A stretch of DNA of 63,698 nucleotides from an uncultured Myxococcales bacterium (GTDB lineage: Bacteria > Myxococcota_A > UBA9042): contig CAIYBN010000129.1 in assembly GCA_903924465.1 (NCBI GenBank), positions 1 to 63,698 on the forward strand, read 5' to 3'. Position numbers and translations under genes: made by a program. Position 1 is the first letter of the stretch; each line of letters begins with the position of its first letter. The notes under the pieces are model-generated. The model did not search any database. It saw only the letters and a list, made by a program, of their open reading frames with translations, and was not told where the DNA came from. Of this stretch, positions 38,297-45,991 are shown in pieces.

Positions 38297-39495
38297 ACCC
38301 ACTGCTGATTCGCTACCTGTTGGGCTGTTTGCTGGCGTTCCTCGGCGGCCACATGATCAACTTCGGCCTGGTCCAGTGGACGCAGGAAGTGTTGCAGGCG
38401 CCGGCGTGGTCCGGTGCGCTGCTGCTGGTCTGCTTCGGCCTGCCGATCCTCTTTGGCTGGCACGGCGGTGCGCTGTGCGACCGGGTGAATCCGCTGCGCG
38501 TCGTGCGGGCAGGGCACGGGTTGGTCGTGCTGGCAGCGCTGACGCTGGCGTTTACCGCGTGGGTGCCGTGGCTGCGGCGGGAGGCGCTGGCGTTCGCGCT
38601 GCTCGCGTCGCTGTTCGCGGGACTCGCCTGGAGCTACGCCGCGCCGGCGCGTCTGGCTTACCTGCCCAAGGTGGCGTCGGAGGGCAAGCTGCGCAGCGCG
38701 GCGATCCTGTTCAACGTCCTGACCACGGTCGGCTTTGGCGGTGCGCCGCTGCTGGTTGGCCAGGTGCGCCAGCACTTCCCGTGGGTCGCAGTCTTCCTCG
38801 TCGCGGTCCTGCTGCTGCTGGCGAGTCTGCTGTGCATGGTGGGATTGCCCGCGGCGCATCGGGAGCCGGGGCAGACGGGCGTTGGCTCGATTCGCCAAGG
38901 TTGGACCTACGTGCGCCAGACGCCGATCGTCCTGCAACTCCTGATTGGCTCTGCCATTGCTCACCTGCTGATGGGACCCATTCAGGTCATCATGCCGCGC
39001 TATCTCGACACGGCGCTGCACTTGGAGCCGGGCGCGCGCGGGGCCTTTCTGGGCATGGCGGCACCGAGCCTGATCGTCGGCGGCTTGATTGCCCTGAGCC
39101 TGAAACGTCTCGCCCATCCGGGCCGCGCGCTCCTGGCCGGCGTGGTGGTGAGCGCGCTCCTGTGTGCGTTCATGGCCAGCGTGACCACCTTGCCGCTCGC
39201 TGTGGCGGTGTTCATCGGTGCCTGCGTGCTGGCCGGCTCGGCGGTGGCATTCCTCGCGGCGTCGCTGCAGGACGTCAGCGCAGAAGTCTTTCGCGGCCGG
39301 GTCATGGCCAGCTATGCCATCACAACGCAGTTCTTCCCGGCGCTGTCCGGCTTGCTCTGCGGGCTGTTGTTGGCGGCGCGCGGTCCAATCACCGCGTTGG
39401 CGATCTATGCGGTGTGTGTCAGCGCGGTGGCCATCGTGGCGGCTCTGGTGATGTCGACCCTGCGCAAATACCGTCGCGACGTGCCGATGGATTGA
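38293..39495 (+). CDS. MFS transporter (MFS_3 / EntS-like efflux type)
   Basis: 400 residues, about ten to twelve membrane spans. The first loop motif is WHGGALCDRVNPLRVVRAGH, a variant of MFS motif A (G-x-x-x-D-R), and the middle loop between the two halves is at about 190-215 (AAHREPGQTGVGSIRQGWTY). It resembles the MFS_3/EntS-type efflux group (GSIRQGWTYVRQTPIV and GRVMASYAITTQFFPALSGL). The ATG at 38293 overlaps the upstream TGA by 4 nt, making it the third cistron of a coupled operon. Export of a product handled by the two upstream enzymes is a plausible reading. Inner membrane. Confidence 0.88.
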   Translation: MNPLLIRYLLGCLLAFLGGHMINFGLVQWTQEVLQAPAWSGALLLVCFGLPILFGWHGGALCDRVNPLRVVRAGHGLVVLAALTLAFTAWVPWLRREALAFALLASLFAGLAWSYAAPARLAYLPKVASEGKLRSAAILFNVLTTVGFGGAPLLVGQVRQHFPWVAVFLVAVLLLLASLLCMVGLPAAHREPGQTGVGSIRQGWTYVRQTPIVLQLLIGSAIAHLLMGPIQVIMPRYLDTALHLEPGARGAFLGMAAPSLIVGGLIALSLKRLAHPGRALLAGVVVSALLCAFMASVTTLPLAVAVFIGACVLAGSAVAFLAASLQDVSAEVFRGRVMASYAITTQFFPALSGLLCGLLLAARGPITALAIYAVCVSAVAIVAALVMSTLRKYRRDVPMD

Positions 39496-39504
39496 GCGGC
39501 GACG

Positions 39505-40062
39505 TCAGGTCCGCCTGCGCACCAGCTCGTAGGTCGCCGTGAATTCCGTCCGCACGTCACCCGTCGCCGGATCCAGCAGCCACACCATCGCGAGCTTCTC
39601 CGGCACGCGGACGCGGGTCGACGGCTCCAGCGTGCCAAACACGCGATCCCAAAAGGGTGACGTCACGCCGTGATTCGACTGCGGATTGCCAAAATGGTGG
39701 TAGAAATGGTGGCGTCGCAGAAACCGACCGTACGCGCCGAAGCCCGGATGCGTGTGCGCGCGGGCGTGCAGCGCCTCGTAGGTCAAGTACATCGCGACAA
39801 ACGATGCGCTGAACACCGCGCCCCGTTGCAAGCCCACGAGCGCCATCGACACCGGCAGGAACACGGCCAACACCGCGACGGCTGCCAGCGCTTTCTTGTA
39901 CCACGGGGCAAAATAGTTGCCCTGGCTGTGGTGACGGATGTGCTCGGTCGCAAACAAGTTGGGCCAAGTGCGCTTGTCGTGGCCCAGGTAGCGGTGCAGG
40001 AAATACTCCGCGACCGTCCACGTCAGAATGCCAACCAGCGCTGCAATCAGGTTCCCTGTCAT
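39505..40062 (-). CDS. Fatty acid hydroxylase / sterol desaturase superfamily protein
   Basis: 185 residues from ATG 40062 with GGGAGG upstream. The di-iron histidine boxes of the superfamily are present: EYFLHRYLGH (about 23-32), EHIRHHSQGNY (about 45-55), and RRHHFYHHFGNPQSNHGV (about 120-137), with hydrophobic spans near the N-terminus and at 60-100. Members hydroxylate or desaturate lipids, carotenoids or sterols; the short length and box spacing fit a small fatty-acid or carotenoid hydroxylase. Membrane-bound. It is 36 nt after the peroxidase gene on the same strand and ends 9 nt from the convergent MFS gene. Confidence 0.88.
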   Translation of the reverse strand: MTGNLIAALVGILTWTVAEYFLHRYLGHDKRTWPNLFATEHIRHHSQGNYFAPWYKKALAAVAVLAVFLPVSMALVGLQRGAVFSASFVAMYLTYEALHARAHTHPGFGAYGRFLRRHHFYHHFGNPQSNHGVTSPFWDRVFGTLEPSTRVRVPEKLAMVWLLDPATGDVRTEFTATYELVRRRT

Positions 40063-40098
40063 GTTCCGACCTCCCAATGGAGGGTGGCAGATGCCGGG

Positions 40099-41190
40099 CT
40101 AGTCCGCAATCGGTTTCGGCGTCGTATCGGTCGACGGCGGCAGCTTGGGGACTGCGAGCCAGACAGCGGGCACTTCGCCCGTCAACGTGCCCAGCCACTT
40201 GGCGATCGACGCGACCTGAACCTCCGTCAGCTGTTTGCCAAGTTGATGCTCCGCCATCTGGCGGATCGCTTGCTCCAGCGTCGCGACGCTGCCGTCGTGG
40301 AAATAGGGCGCCGTCTTCGCAATATTGCGCAGCGACGGCACTTTGAAGAACAACTTGTCCGCATCGTTCTTGGTCACGCCCTGGCGGCCGACATCCTTCT
40401 GGTTGGGCCACGGTTTGACCAGACCCGCCTTCTGAAACATCGCGCCGCCAACCAGGACGCCCGCGTGACAGGCGATGCAACCGGTCGCGATGAACGTTTG
40501 CACGCCGACCTTTTCCTCGTCCGTCAGCGCAGCATCATCGCCGGTCAGGTAGTTGTCCCAGCGCGATCGCGAGACCAATTTGCGCTCGAATGCGCCAATC
40601 GCCCGGCCCAAATTGTCCCAGGTCAGCGCGTCGGCTTCACCCGGAAAGGCCGCCTGGAACGCTGCGACGTATTCCGGCATGGAGCGAAGCACCGCCAGGA
40701 CCGTCTCGGAGCTCGCCATCGCCATCTCAACCGGGTTGAGAATCGGTCCCTTGGCCTGCTCTTCAACGTCCTTGGCGCGGCCGTCCCAGAACTGCACAAA
40801 GTGTCCCGCCGCGTTCAGCACGGTCGGCGCGTTGCGGCCGCCCAGTTGGCCTTTGTGGCCGGCAGAAAACGACTTGCCGTCGACGCCACCGCGTTCCAGG
40901 TCGTGGCAGGAATCGCAGGCGATTTGCTGATTCTTCGACAGCCGCTTCTCGTGGTAGAGCATCTGCCCCAACGCAACCTTCGCATCGCTCGGTGGGTTGG
41001 TCGGGTTGTCAAAGGTCGCCGGCAATGGGCCGAACATCCGCACGTCGCTGGGTTGCAGCTTCTGGGACGCAGGCGCCGCCGGACCTTGTGGCGCAGGCAC
41101 CGGGGGCTCTTTCTTGCAACAAGCGGTGACGCCATTCGTTAGCAATACGGCGACTGCGAAGCGCGCAAGCGAAAGATGAAAAGTGTTCAT
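40099..41190 (-). CDS. Di-haem cytochrome c peroxidase (CcpA/MauG family), lipoprotein-like
   Basis: 363 residues from ATG 41190 with GAGGAG upstream. The N-terminal export signal ends TNGVTACCKKEPP (possible lipobox VTAC). Two haem c sites are seen: ACDSCHDLERGG (Cys 92, Cys 95, His 96) and GCIACHAGVLVGG (about residue 238). RNAPTVLNAAGHFVQFWDGRA and PSLRNIAKTAPYFHDGS are conserved blocks of the family. It reduces hydrogen peroxide with electrons from small cytochromes in the periplasm, or acts as a MauG-like oxidase. The next gene downstream on the strand is the fatty-acid-hydroxylase-type protein. Confidence 0.93.
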   Translation of the reverse strand: MNTFHLSLARFAVAVLLTNGVTACCKKEPPVPAPQGPAAPASQKLQPSDVRMFGPLPATFDNPTNPPSDAKVALGQMLYHEKRLSKNQQIACDSCHDLERGGVDGKSFSAGHKGQLGGRNAPTVLNAAGHFVQFWDGRAKDVEEQAKGPILNPVEMAMASSETVLAVLRSMPEYVAAFQAAFPGEADALTWDNLGRAIGAFERKLVSRSRWDNYLTGDDAALTDEEKVGVQTFIATGCIACHAGVLVGGAMFQKAGLVKPWPNQKDVGRQGVTKNDADKLFFKVPSLRNIAKTAPYFHDGSVATLEQAIRQMAEHQLGKQLTEVQVASIAKWLGTLTGEVPAVWLAVPKLPPSTDTTPKPIAD

Positions 41191-41310
41191 GGGGCTCCTC
41201 AAACGACCAACATCCGGAAAGTGCGGCGGATGCAGGTTCGCAACGACACCTTGCGCGCGCGCGGCCGGGGCGTCAAGCGCCTGTCGCGGACGATCGGCCG
41301 CCAGAATCAC

Positions 41311-42081
41311 CTACTTCGGCGGCCCAACCAGCCGCTTCGCGCCCATCCCCACCACGAAGTCAAACAGCGAATTGGGCAGCAGCCGCAGCAGCCGCATCGC
41401 TGTGGCGGTCGGCAGGGGAAAGTTGACCTCGGCCGCGTGCTGTTCCAGGCCGTCGGCGACGATCACCGCCGCGCGTTCTGCCGACATCATGAACGGCTTG
41501 GACACGGTATTGCGGTCGGTCAGCGGCGTTTTGACAAATCCCGGGTTCACCGTCGTCACGATGATGCCATGCGGCCTGAGTTCCACGCGTGCCGCCTCCA
41601 GAAACGCCTGCATCGCCGCCTTGCTGGCCGAATAGATGCCCGACATCGGCAGGCCGCGAAACCCTGCGAGCGACGCGACGCCAACGAAATGCCCGGATTT
41701 GCGCGCCAACATGCTCGGCCGGACCGCGTCGAACAGGTGCAGCATGCCGAGAAAGTTGATGCGCATGATGTACTCGGCATCCGCCAGCTGCATGTCGACG
41801 ATCGGCTTGGGATCGCCCAGCCCGGCGTTCGCGACGGCCAGATCGATGGGCCCCCAGGTCTGTTCCACCCGTGCCACCGCCGCTCGCACCGCTTCGGCGT
41901 CGCCCACGTCGCAGGTCAGCGCAAGCGCGGTATGTCCCGCCGCAGTCAACCGCGCGACTTCCTGATCCAGCAGTTCGGTGCGTCGGGCAGCCAGGGCAAC
42001 GCGCCAGCCGCGTTTGGCCAATTCGCGCGCCAAACTGAGACCGATACCCGTCGAAGCGCCGGTGATGATCGCTGTTTGCAT
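41311..42081 (-). CDS. Short-chain dehydrogenase/reductase
   Basis: 256 residues from ATG 42081 with AAGGAA upstream. The cofactor motif TGASTGIGLSLA is at residues 7-18, ANAGLG follows, the catalytic tyrosine and lysine are in GIYSASKAA, and the active-site serine is in GVASLAGFRG. The basic AARRTELL after the second strand suggests NADP(H) preference. Substrate unknown. The C-terminal VGMGAKRLVGPPK and hydrophobic LLRLLPNSLFDFVV resemble SDRs linked to lipid metabolism or membrane association. It is divergent from the dipeptidase gene; 109 nt separate the starts. Confidence 0.92.
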   Translation of the reverse strand: MQTAIITGASTGIGLSLARELAKRGWRVALAARRTELLDQEVARLTAAGHTALALTCDVGDAEAVRAAVARVEQTWGPIDLAVANAGLGDPKPIVDMQLADAEYIMRINFLGMLHLFDAVRPSMLARKSGHFVGVASLAGFRGLPMSGIYSASKAAMQAFLEAARVELRPHGIIVTTVNPGFVKTPLTDRNTVSKPFMMSAERAAVIVADGLEQHAAEVNFPLPTATAMRLLRLLPNSLFDFVVGMGAKRLVGPPK

Positions 42082-42153
42082 GGGACAATTCCTTGCCGCC
42101 GTCGATGGCTGCGCCTGCACCTTGCGATGAAGCGGCGGGCGGGTCAAGCGGGG

Positions 42154-42182
42154 TTGTCATCGTCGCGCGATCTTGCTACGAC
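42154..42182 (+). promoter_or_regulatory. Candidate promoter TTGTCA-N17-TACGAC, possibly giving a leaderless mRNA
   Basis: TTGTCA at 42154-42159, 17-nt spacer, TACGAC at 42177-42182. A transcription start 6-8 nt after the -10 would fall at or next to the ATG at 42190, and no ribosome binding site lies upstream of that ATG. Confidence 0.4.
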
Positions 42183-42189
42183 GCGCCGC

Positions 42190-43236
42190 ATGAATTCCAT
42201 TTCTACAGCGCAAAAACTCGGTGTTACTCAGCGGGCTCTCGATCTCTGCCTCGATGCCGACCTCATCGATCTGCACGTCGATACCTTCATTTCTGTGCGC
42301 CTCTGGGGGTATGACATCTTCAAGCGCCACGGCCTGGGTCTGCTGCGCGGCCATTTCTTCGGCCACGTGGATCTGCCGCGGATGGACGAGCAGGGCGTTA
42401 CGGGCGCGATGTGGTCGTTGACGACGAATCCGTTCCGACCCGAACGGCGGCGGTTCGCCGTGCTGCAGAAGAATCGCGCGCGTTATGAGGCGCTGATTGC
42501 GAGTTCAGGTGGCAAGATGGTGGTCACCAGCACGCCCGACGCGTACGCGCAGGCGCGGGCTCAGGGCGTGCACGCGGTGCTGCCGGCGATTCAGGGCGGC
42601 AATGCGCTGGCGGCGGCGCCGGATCTGGACGCGTGGCTTGCGGATCGCTGGCTGACGCGCGTCACGCTGCTGCATTTGACGGACTCGCTCTACGGCGGCA
42701 CGTCGAGCCCGGCGGCCAAGGCGAAAAATCAGCGGCTCAGCGAACGCGGCAAGGCGTTGGTGCAGGCCCTCGATCGCGCGCGGATCTTTGTCGATTTGGC
42801 GCACATCGCGCCGCCGTCTTTTTGGGACGCTCTGGCGGCGCACGATCCGGCGCTGCCGCTGATTGCGACCCACACCGGCGTGAGTGGCGTCGTGCCGCAT
42901 TGGCGCAACCTGGACGACGCGCAGATCACGGCGATTGCCAAAAGCGGCGGCGTCGTGGGCGTGATCTATGCGGCCAATTTCATGCACCGCGACGGCGGGC
43001 CGCAGAATTGTGAGATGGTGGCGGAGCATTTGGAACACATCGTGCGGGTGGCCGGCGAGGACGTGCCGGCGATTGGTTCCGACTATGACGGCGCGATTGT
43101 GCCACCTGACGACATGAAGGATGGCATGGGCCACGTGCGTCTGGTCGATGCGCTGTTGCGGCGCGGCTGGTCGGAAACGGCGATCCGCAAAGTGATGGCG
43201 GGAAATTTCCTGAGTGCGTGGCGCCGGTTGCGTTAG
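42190..43236 (+). CDS. Membrane dipeptidase (renal dipeptidase, peptidase M19)
   Basis: 348 residues. The M19 zinc ligands are visible as DLHVDTF (His 29, Asp 31), followed by GHVDLPRMDEQGVTGAMWS, a Glu-equivalent region, THTGVSGVVPHWRNLDDAQI and GSDYDGAIVPPDDMKD. These enzymes cleave dipeptides, including D-residue dipeptides and beta-lactam-like ones. No signal peptide is present, so this one is cytoplasmic, as in many bacterial relatives. The ATG at 42190 has no clear ribosome binding site and may lie at the 5' end of the mRNA. Gene stands alone, divergent from the SDR. Confidence 0.92.
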   Translation: MNSISTAQKLGVTQRALDLCLDADLIDLHVDTFISVRLWGYDIFKRHGLGLLRGHFFGHVDLPRMDEQGVTGAMWSLTTNPFRPERRRFAVLQKNRARYEALIASSGGKMVVTSTPDAYAQARAQGVHAVLPAIQGGNALAAAPDLDAWLADRWLTRVTLLHLTDSLYGGTSSPAAKAKNQRLSERGKALVQALDRARIFVDLAHIAPPSFWDALAAHDPALPLIATHTGVSGVVPHWRNLDDAQITAIAKSGGVVGVIYAANFMHRDGGPQNCEMVAEHLEHIVRVAGEDVPAIGSDYDGAIVPPDDMKDGMGHVRLVDALLRRGWSETAIRKVMAGNFLSAWRRLR

Positions 43237-43368
43237 CCTGACCCTCGGCGACGGGCGGACCGCGCGTTTTGACCTACCTTGAATCCTGAACGTGAAGATG
43301 CCGCGATGGTGTCGCAGCGTTTTGCGGTGCGGCCTGTCCCGGTGGCCCAGCGGCAGTCCAGGAGGAAC

Positions 43369-43836
43369 ATGGCGCTGCTGCTGAAGATCTTGCCGCTATT
43401 GCTGGTTTCGGTTCTCGCCGCAACGCAGGGGCATGCGCGGCCGCGGAGGGGTAAGCCGGCCAAGCTGCGGGTTCCGCCGTTCACCGTGGTGATTCCGCTG
43501 CAGCTGCCGCCGATCTGGCCAGCCATCACGTCGCCGATCTCGCCGGAGCTGCGCAAGCAACTGGAAAAGGAGCAAGCGCCGCGACCGCTGTTGCCGCGTT
43601 TGGAAAACCTGCCGTTGCCCAATGGCTTGACGATGATGCTGGATCGCAGCCTGACCGTGCGTCTCGATCTGGCGACGTTGTGGCAAAAGCGCGTGCAGCA
43701 GCCGGATACGTATTCGCTGACGTTGGAGGCGCAATCCGGCAGTGGCTGGCTCTGGTTGACCTATCGCATGCCGGGTACGACGGCCGTGCCCGCGCCACTG
43801 TCGCCGCTGCCGCGGGAGGCGCGCTTGGAGAAGTGA
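43369..43836 (+). CDS. Exported protein of unknown function
   Basis: 155 residues from ATG 43369 with a perfect AGGAGG 3-4 nt upstream. Upstream in-frame starts (43279, 43306) are less likely for that reason. MALLLKILPLLLVSVLAATQGHA is a Sec signal peptide cleaved after GHA. The mature protein is Pro-rich (PPFTVVIPLQLPPIWPAIT), then SPELRKQLEKEQAPRPLLPRL and strands ending GSGWLWLTYRMPG. I do not recognise a family. Probably periplasmic. It precedes the CHAD gene by 99 nt, which has its own candidate promoter. Confidence 0.72.
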   Translation: MALLLKILPLLLVSVLAATQGHARPRRGKPAKLRVPPFTVVIPLQLPPIWPAITSPISPELRKQLEKEQAPRPLLPRLENLPLPNGLTMMLDRSLTVRLDLATLWQKRVQQPDTYSLTLEAQSGSGWLWLTYRMPGTTAVPAPLSPLPREARLEK

Positions 43837-43867
43837 GGCCCGATTTGCCGTTCCTGCACCCGCGATC

Positions 43868-43895
43868 TTGACCCCCTGCGGCTGCGGCCTAAGCT
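43868..43895 (+). promoter_or_regulatory. Candidate promoter TTGACC-N16-TAAGCT for the CHAD gene
   Basis: TTGACC at 43868-43873, 16-nt spacer, TAAGCT at 43890-43895, 40 nt before the ATG at 43936. Confidence 0.5.
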
Positions 43896-43935
43896 CTCCA
43901 AGCCACGCGCAAAACGACGCGCTCGAGGCGTTCGC

Positions 43936-44931
43936 ATGGATCACGCGCCAATCACCGCCGATGCCCCATTTGCCAGTGAGGCGCTGCTCAGTCGCTTGCG
44001 CGCGCTGACCCAGGAAATTGCCGGTGTGCGCCAAGCGCGGGATCCGGAATGCCTGCACCGGATGCGGGTCGCGGCGCGGCGCTTGCACCACACGCTCGGT
44101 CTGTTCGAAGTCTTCTTGCCGCCCAAGAAATTGGTGACGTGGCAAAAGCAAATGCGTCGCCTCCTGCGGGCGCTCGGCCCGGCGCGCGATACCGACGTAC
44201 AGCTGGCGTTCCTGGAGCAAATCCTCGTGCGCCTGCACAAATCGACGGTCGATGAAGCGGTGCAACGGCAACCCGGAATCGAACGCGTGCGGCTGCGGCT
44301 GCAGCAACGGCGTGCGAAACTTCAGGACAAAGTGAACGCGGCTTTGGATAAGTGGGAGGCCAGTGAAGTGACGCTGGCGATGGAACACAAACTCGCGCAG
44401 TTGGCGATGGACGCGGAGAAGGCGTCGGAGGCTGCGGGTTCGTGTCTCCGCGAGCAGGCCGGCGCGGAGAGTTTGCGATGTCTCCACGAGTTGTTGGCAT
44501 ACGAATCCAGTGTGTTCCAACCGGAGCAAGTGGAGGCACTGCACGCCATGCGGATCGCCGCCAAGCACCTGCGCTACGCGCTGGAGGTTTATGCACCGCT
44601 GTTGGGTGATGACGTCAAGTTGCCACTGAAATTCGTGCGGAAGCTTCAAGATATTCTGGGCGATTTGCACGATTGCGACGTGTGGACGATCTGGCTGCCG
44701 ACGTTCATGGCCAAGGAACGCGTGCGGACGCAGCGGTATTTTGGTCACACGCGGTCGTTTGCCCGGCTGATGCTGGGACTGACGTATGTGCGCGACGAGC
44801 GCGCGCGGCACCGGACGCGGCGCTATCAGGAATTCCTGGAATTGTGGCAGGAGATTCAAGCGAGAAACGTCTGGAGCGGCCTGGCGGAGACCTTGCAACG
44901 CTCAGTCGGCCTGCAGGAACGGGAAAATTGA
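43936..44931 (+). CDS. CHAD domain protein
   Basis: 331 residues, a full-length helical CHAD domain with both halves. Conserved basic/histidine positions appear in PECLHRMRVAARRLHHTLGLF (residues 35-55), LRALGPARDTDV, EALHAMRIAAKHLRYALEVY, LQDILGDLHDCDVW. CHAD domains bind inorganic polyphosphate through a basic surface and often occur beside polyphosphate kinases or CYTH phosphatases; none of those genes is in this window. Here it stands without a CYTH domain. Cytoplasmic, no signal. The BON-like gene follows after 80 nt on the same strand. Confidence 0.92.
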   Translation: MDHAPITADAPFASEALLSRLRALTQEIAGVRQARDPECLHRMRVAARRLHHTLGLFEVFLPPKKLVTWQKQMRRLLRALGPARDTDVQLAFLEQILVRLHKSTVDEAVQRQPGIERVRLRLQQRRAKLQDKVNAALDKWEASEVTLAMEHKLAQLAMDAEKASEAAGSCLREQAGAESLRCLHELLAYESSVFQPEQVEALHAMRIAAKHLRYALEVYAPLLGDDVKLPLKFVRKLQDILGDLHDCDVWTIWLPTFMAKERVRTQRYFGHTRSFARLMLGLTYVRDERARHRTRRYQEFLELWQEIQARNVWSGLAETLQRSVGLQEREN

Positions 44932-45011
44932 GGCTCCGCCCCCACGACGCGCGTGCCGTCCTATCTTGCTGATGCGAAGTGCCCGTTGGCACGACATCGC
45001 AAGAGGGCATC

Positions 45012-45410
45012 ATGGCAACCAAACACCACATCACGGAAGTCACGCAAGAGGTCGTGGCGGATCTGGCGCAAAATGGCATGGCCGACCTGCACGTGGACGT
45101 CGACGAGAAGATGATCGCTTACCTCTCCGGCGCCGTGGCGAGTCAGCAAGCGGAGGCGGACGCCGTCGCGGTCGTGCTGCGGCACGACGTCAAGCAGGTG
45201 CAGGACGGACTGGCGCATCCGGGCCATCTGACGCCCAAGCTGCCGCATTCGGGGGCGATTTGCCCGGAGACGCACCACCATGTCGCGTCGCAGGACCCGG
45301 TTCAGCGGATGCTCGGCGCGGCGCACCTGGAGAGTCGGGTGTTTGACGGTTCGGCGTCAGAGTCGACGTTGCAGACAGGGACGCCGCTGACGACGCGCGG
45401 CAAGGTGTAG
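45012..45410 (+). CDS. BON-like domain protein
   Basis: 132 residues from ATG 45012 (AGAGGG upstream). Residues about 5-65 (TQEVVADLAQNGMADLHVDVDEKMIAYLSGAV and EADAVAVVLRHDVKQVQDGL) have the alpha-beta-beta-alpha-beta layout of a BON domain: a short conserved Gly in YLSGAV and a helix ending in a VKQVQDGL strand. No signal peptide. The second half is His/Ser/Thr-rich (CPETHHHVASQDPVQRML) and probably disordered. BON domains bind phospholipids or other proteins under envelope stress; a cytoplasmic one is less usual. Assignment is from pattern only. Confidence 0.65.
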   Translation: MATKHHITEVTQEVVADLAQNGMADLHVDVDEKMIAYLSGAVASQQAEADAVAVVLRHDVKQVQDGLAHPGHLTPKLPHSGAICPETHHHVASQDPVQRMLGAAHLESRVFDGSASESTLQTGTPLTTRGKV

Positions 45411-45516
45411 GGGCGGCGCGGTCCGGGAAACGAGCGTGTGCGGCGCCGGGCGACCCAGCCAAGGCGCCAAGACAGGCAAGATTGGCTGTCACAGGCACGC
45501 GGCATCGGAAAGGTTT

Positions 45517-45612
45517 GGTTTCGGAACGCTCCCGTCTCAACCGGCGCTTGCGGAGGAGAAACGGCGGCGTGATCCGAACGGCTCGCGGCGCACCTTGCGC
45601 CCTTCCGGGCGC
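45517..45612 (+). repeat. Dispersed hairpin-ended repeat, unit 6 (96 nt)
   Basis: Begins GGTTTCGGAACGCTC and ends GCGCCC-TTCC-GGGCGC (45597-45612). Very similar to unit 1, sharing CCGGCGCTTGCGG and GGCGTGATCCG blocks. Lies in the 45411-45991 gap between convergent genes. Confidence 0.8.
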
Positions 45613-45991
45613 GACACGCGTTATTCCAGCTCGACTCGGCCTTATCTGGCGCCGAAACAGTCTATTCCAAGTGCAAACACGACCGACTCACGCCGGATCA
45701 CGACGGGTCCGACGAGAATCACGACGGACCGAGGTTGTTTCGCGACGGACGCGGTCGATTTGCCACGGGCTGGGATCGGATCGCGATTGTTCCAAGAGGA
45801 AAAACGACGGGGCGAGGTGGAAATGTGGCTTCGGCGGGTGGATTCTTGGCGTCGGAAGGAGGAAATGCGGCGGGCTGCGGGTGAAACGCGGTTGCGCGTC
45901 TGCTCCGACCTATCCCCGAATTCAGTCAGCACGAATGCCCAGCAGTTCTCCTCGGTGCGTCAGCCTGGCTCCCAGGCCTTTCCAAACGCGC
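45613..45991. other. Unexplained intergenic stretch
   Basis: This 379-nt remainder of the 581-nt gap shows no convincing gene. It has a short direct repeat around ATCACGACGG (45698 and 45717). Open frames here (for example 45642-45932, minus strand) have Arg/Ser-rich translations and no ribosome binding site, so I do not call them. Confidence 0.3.
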
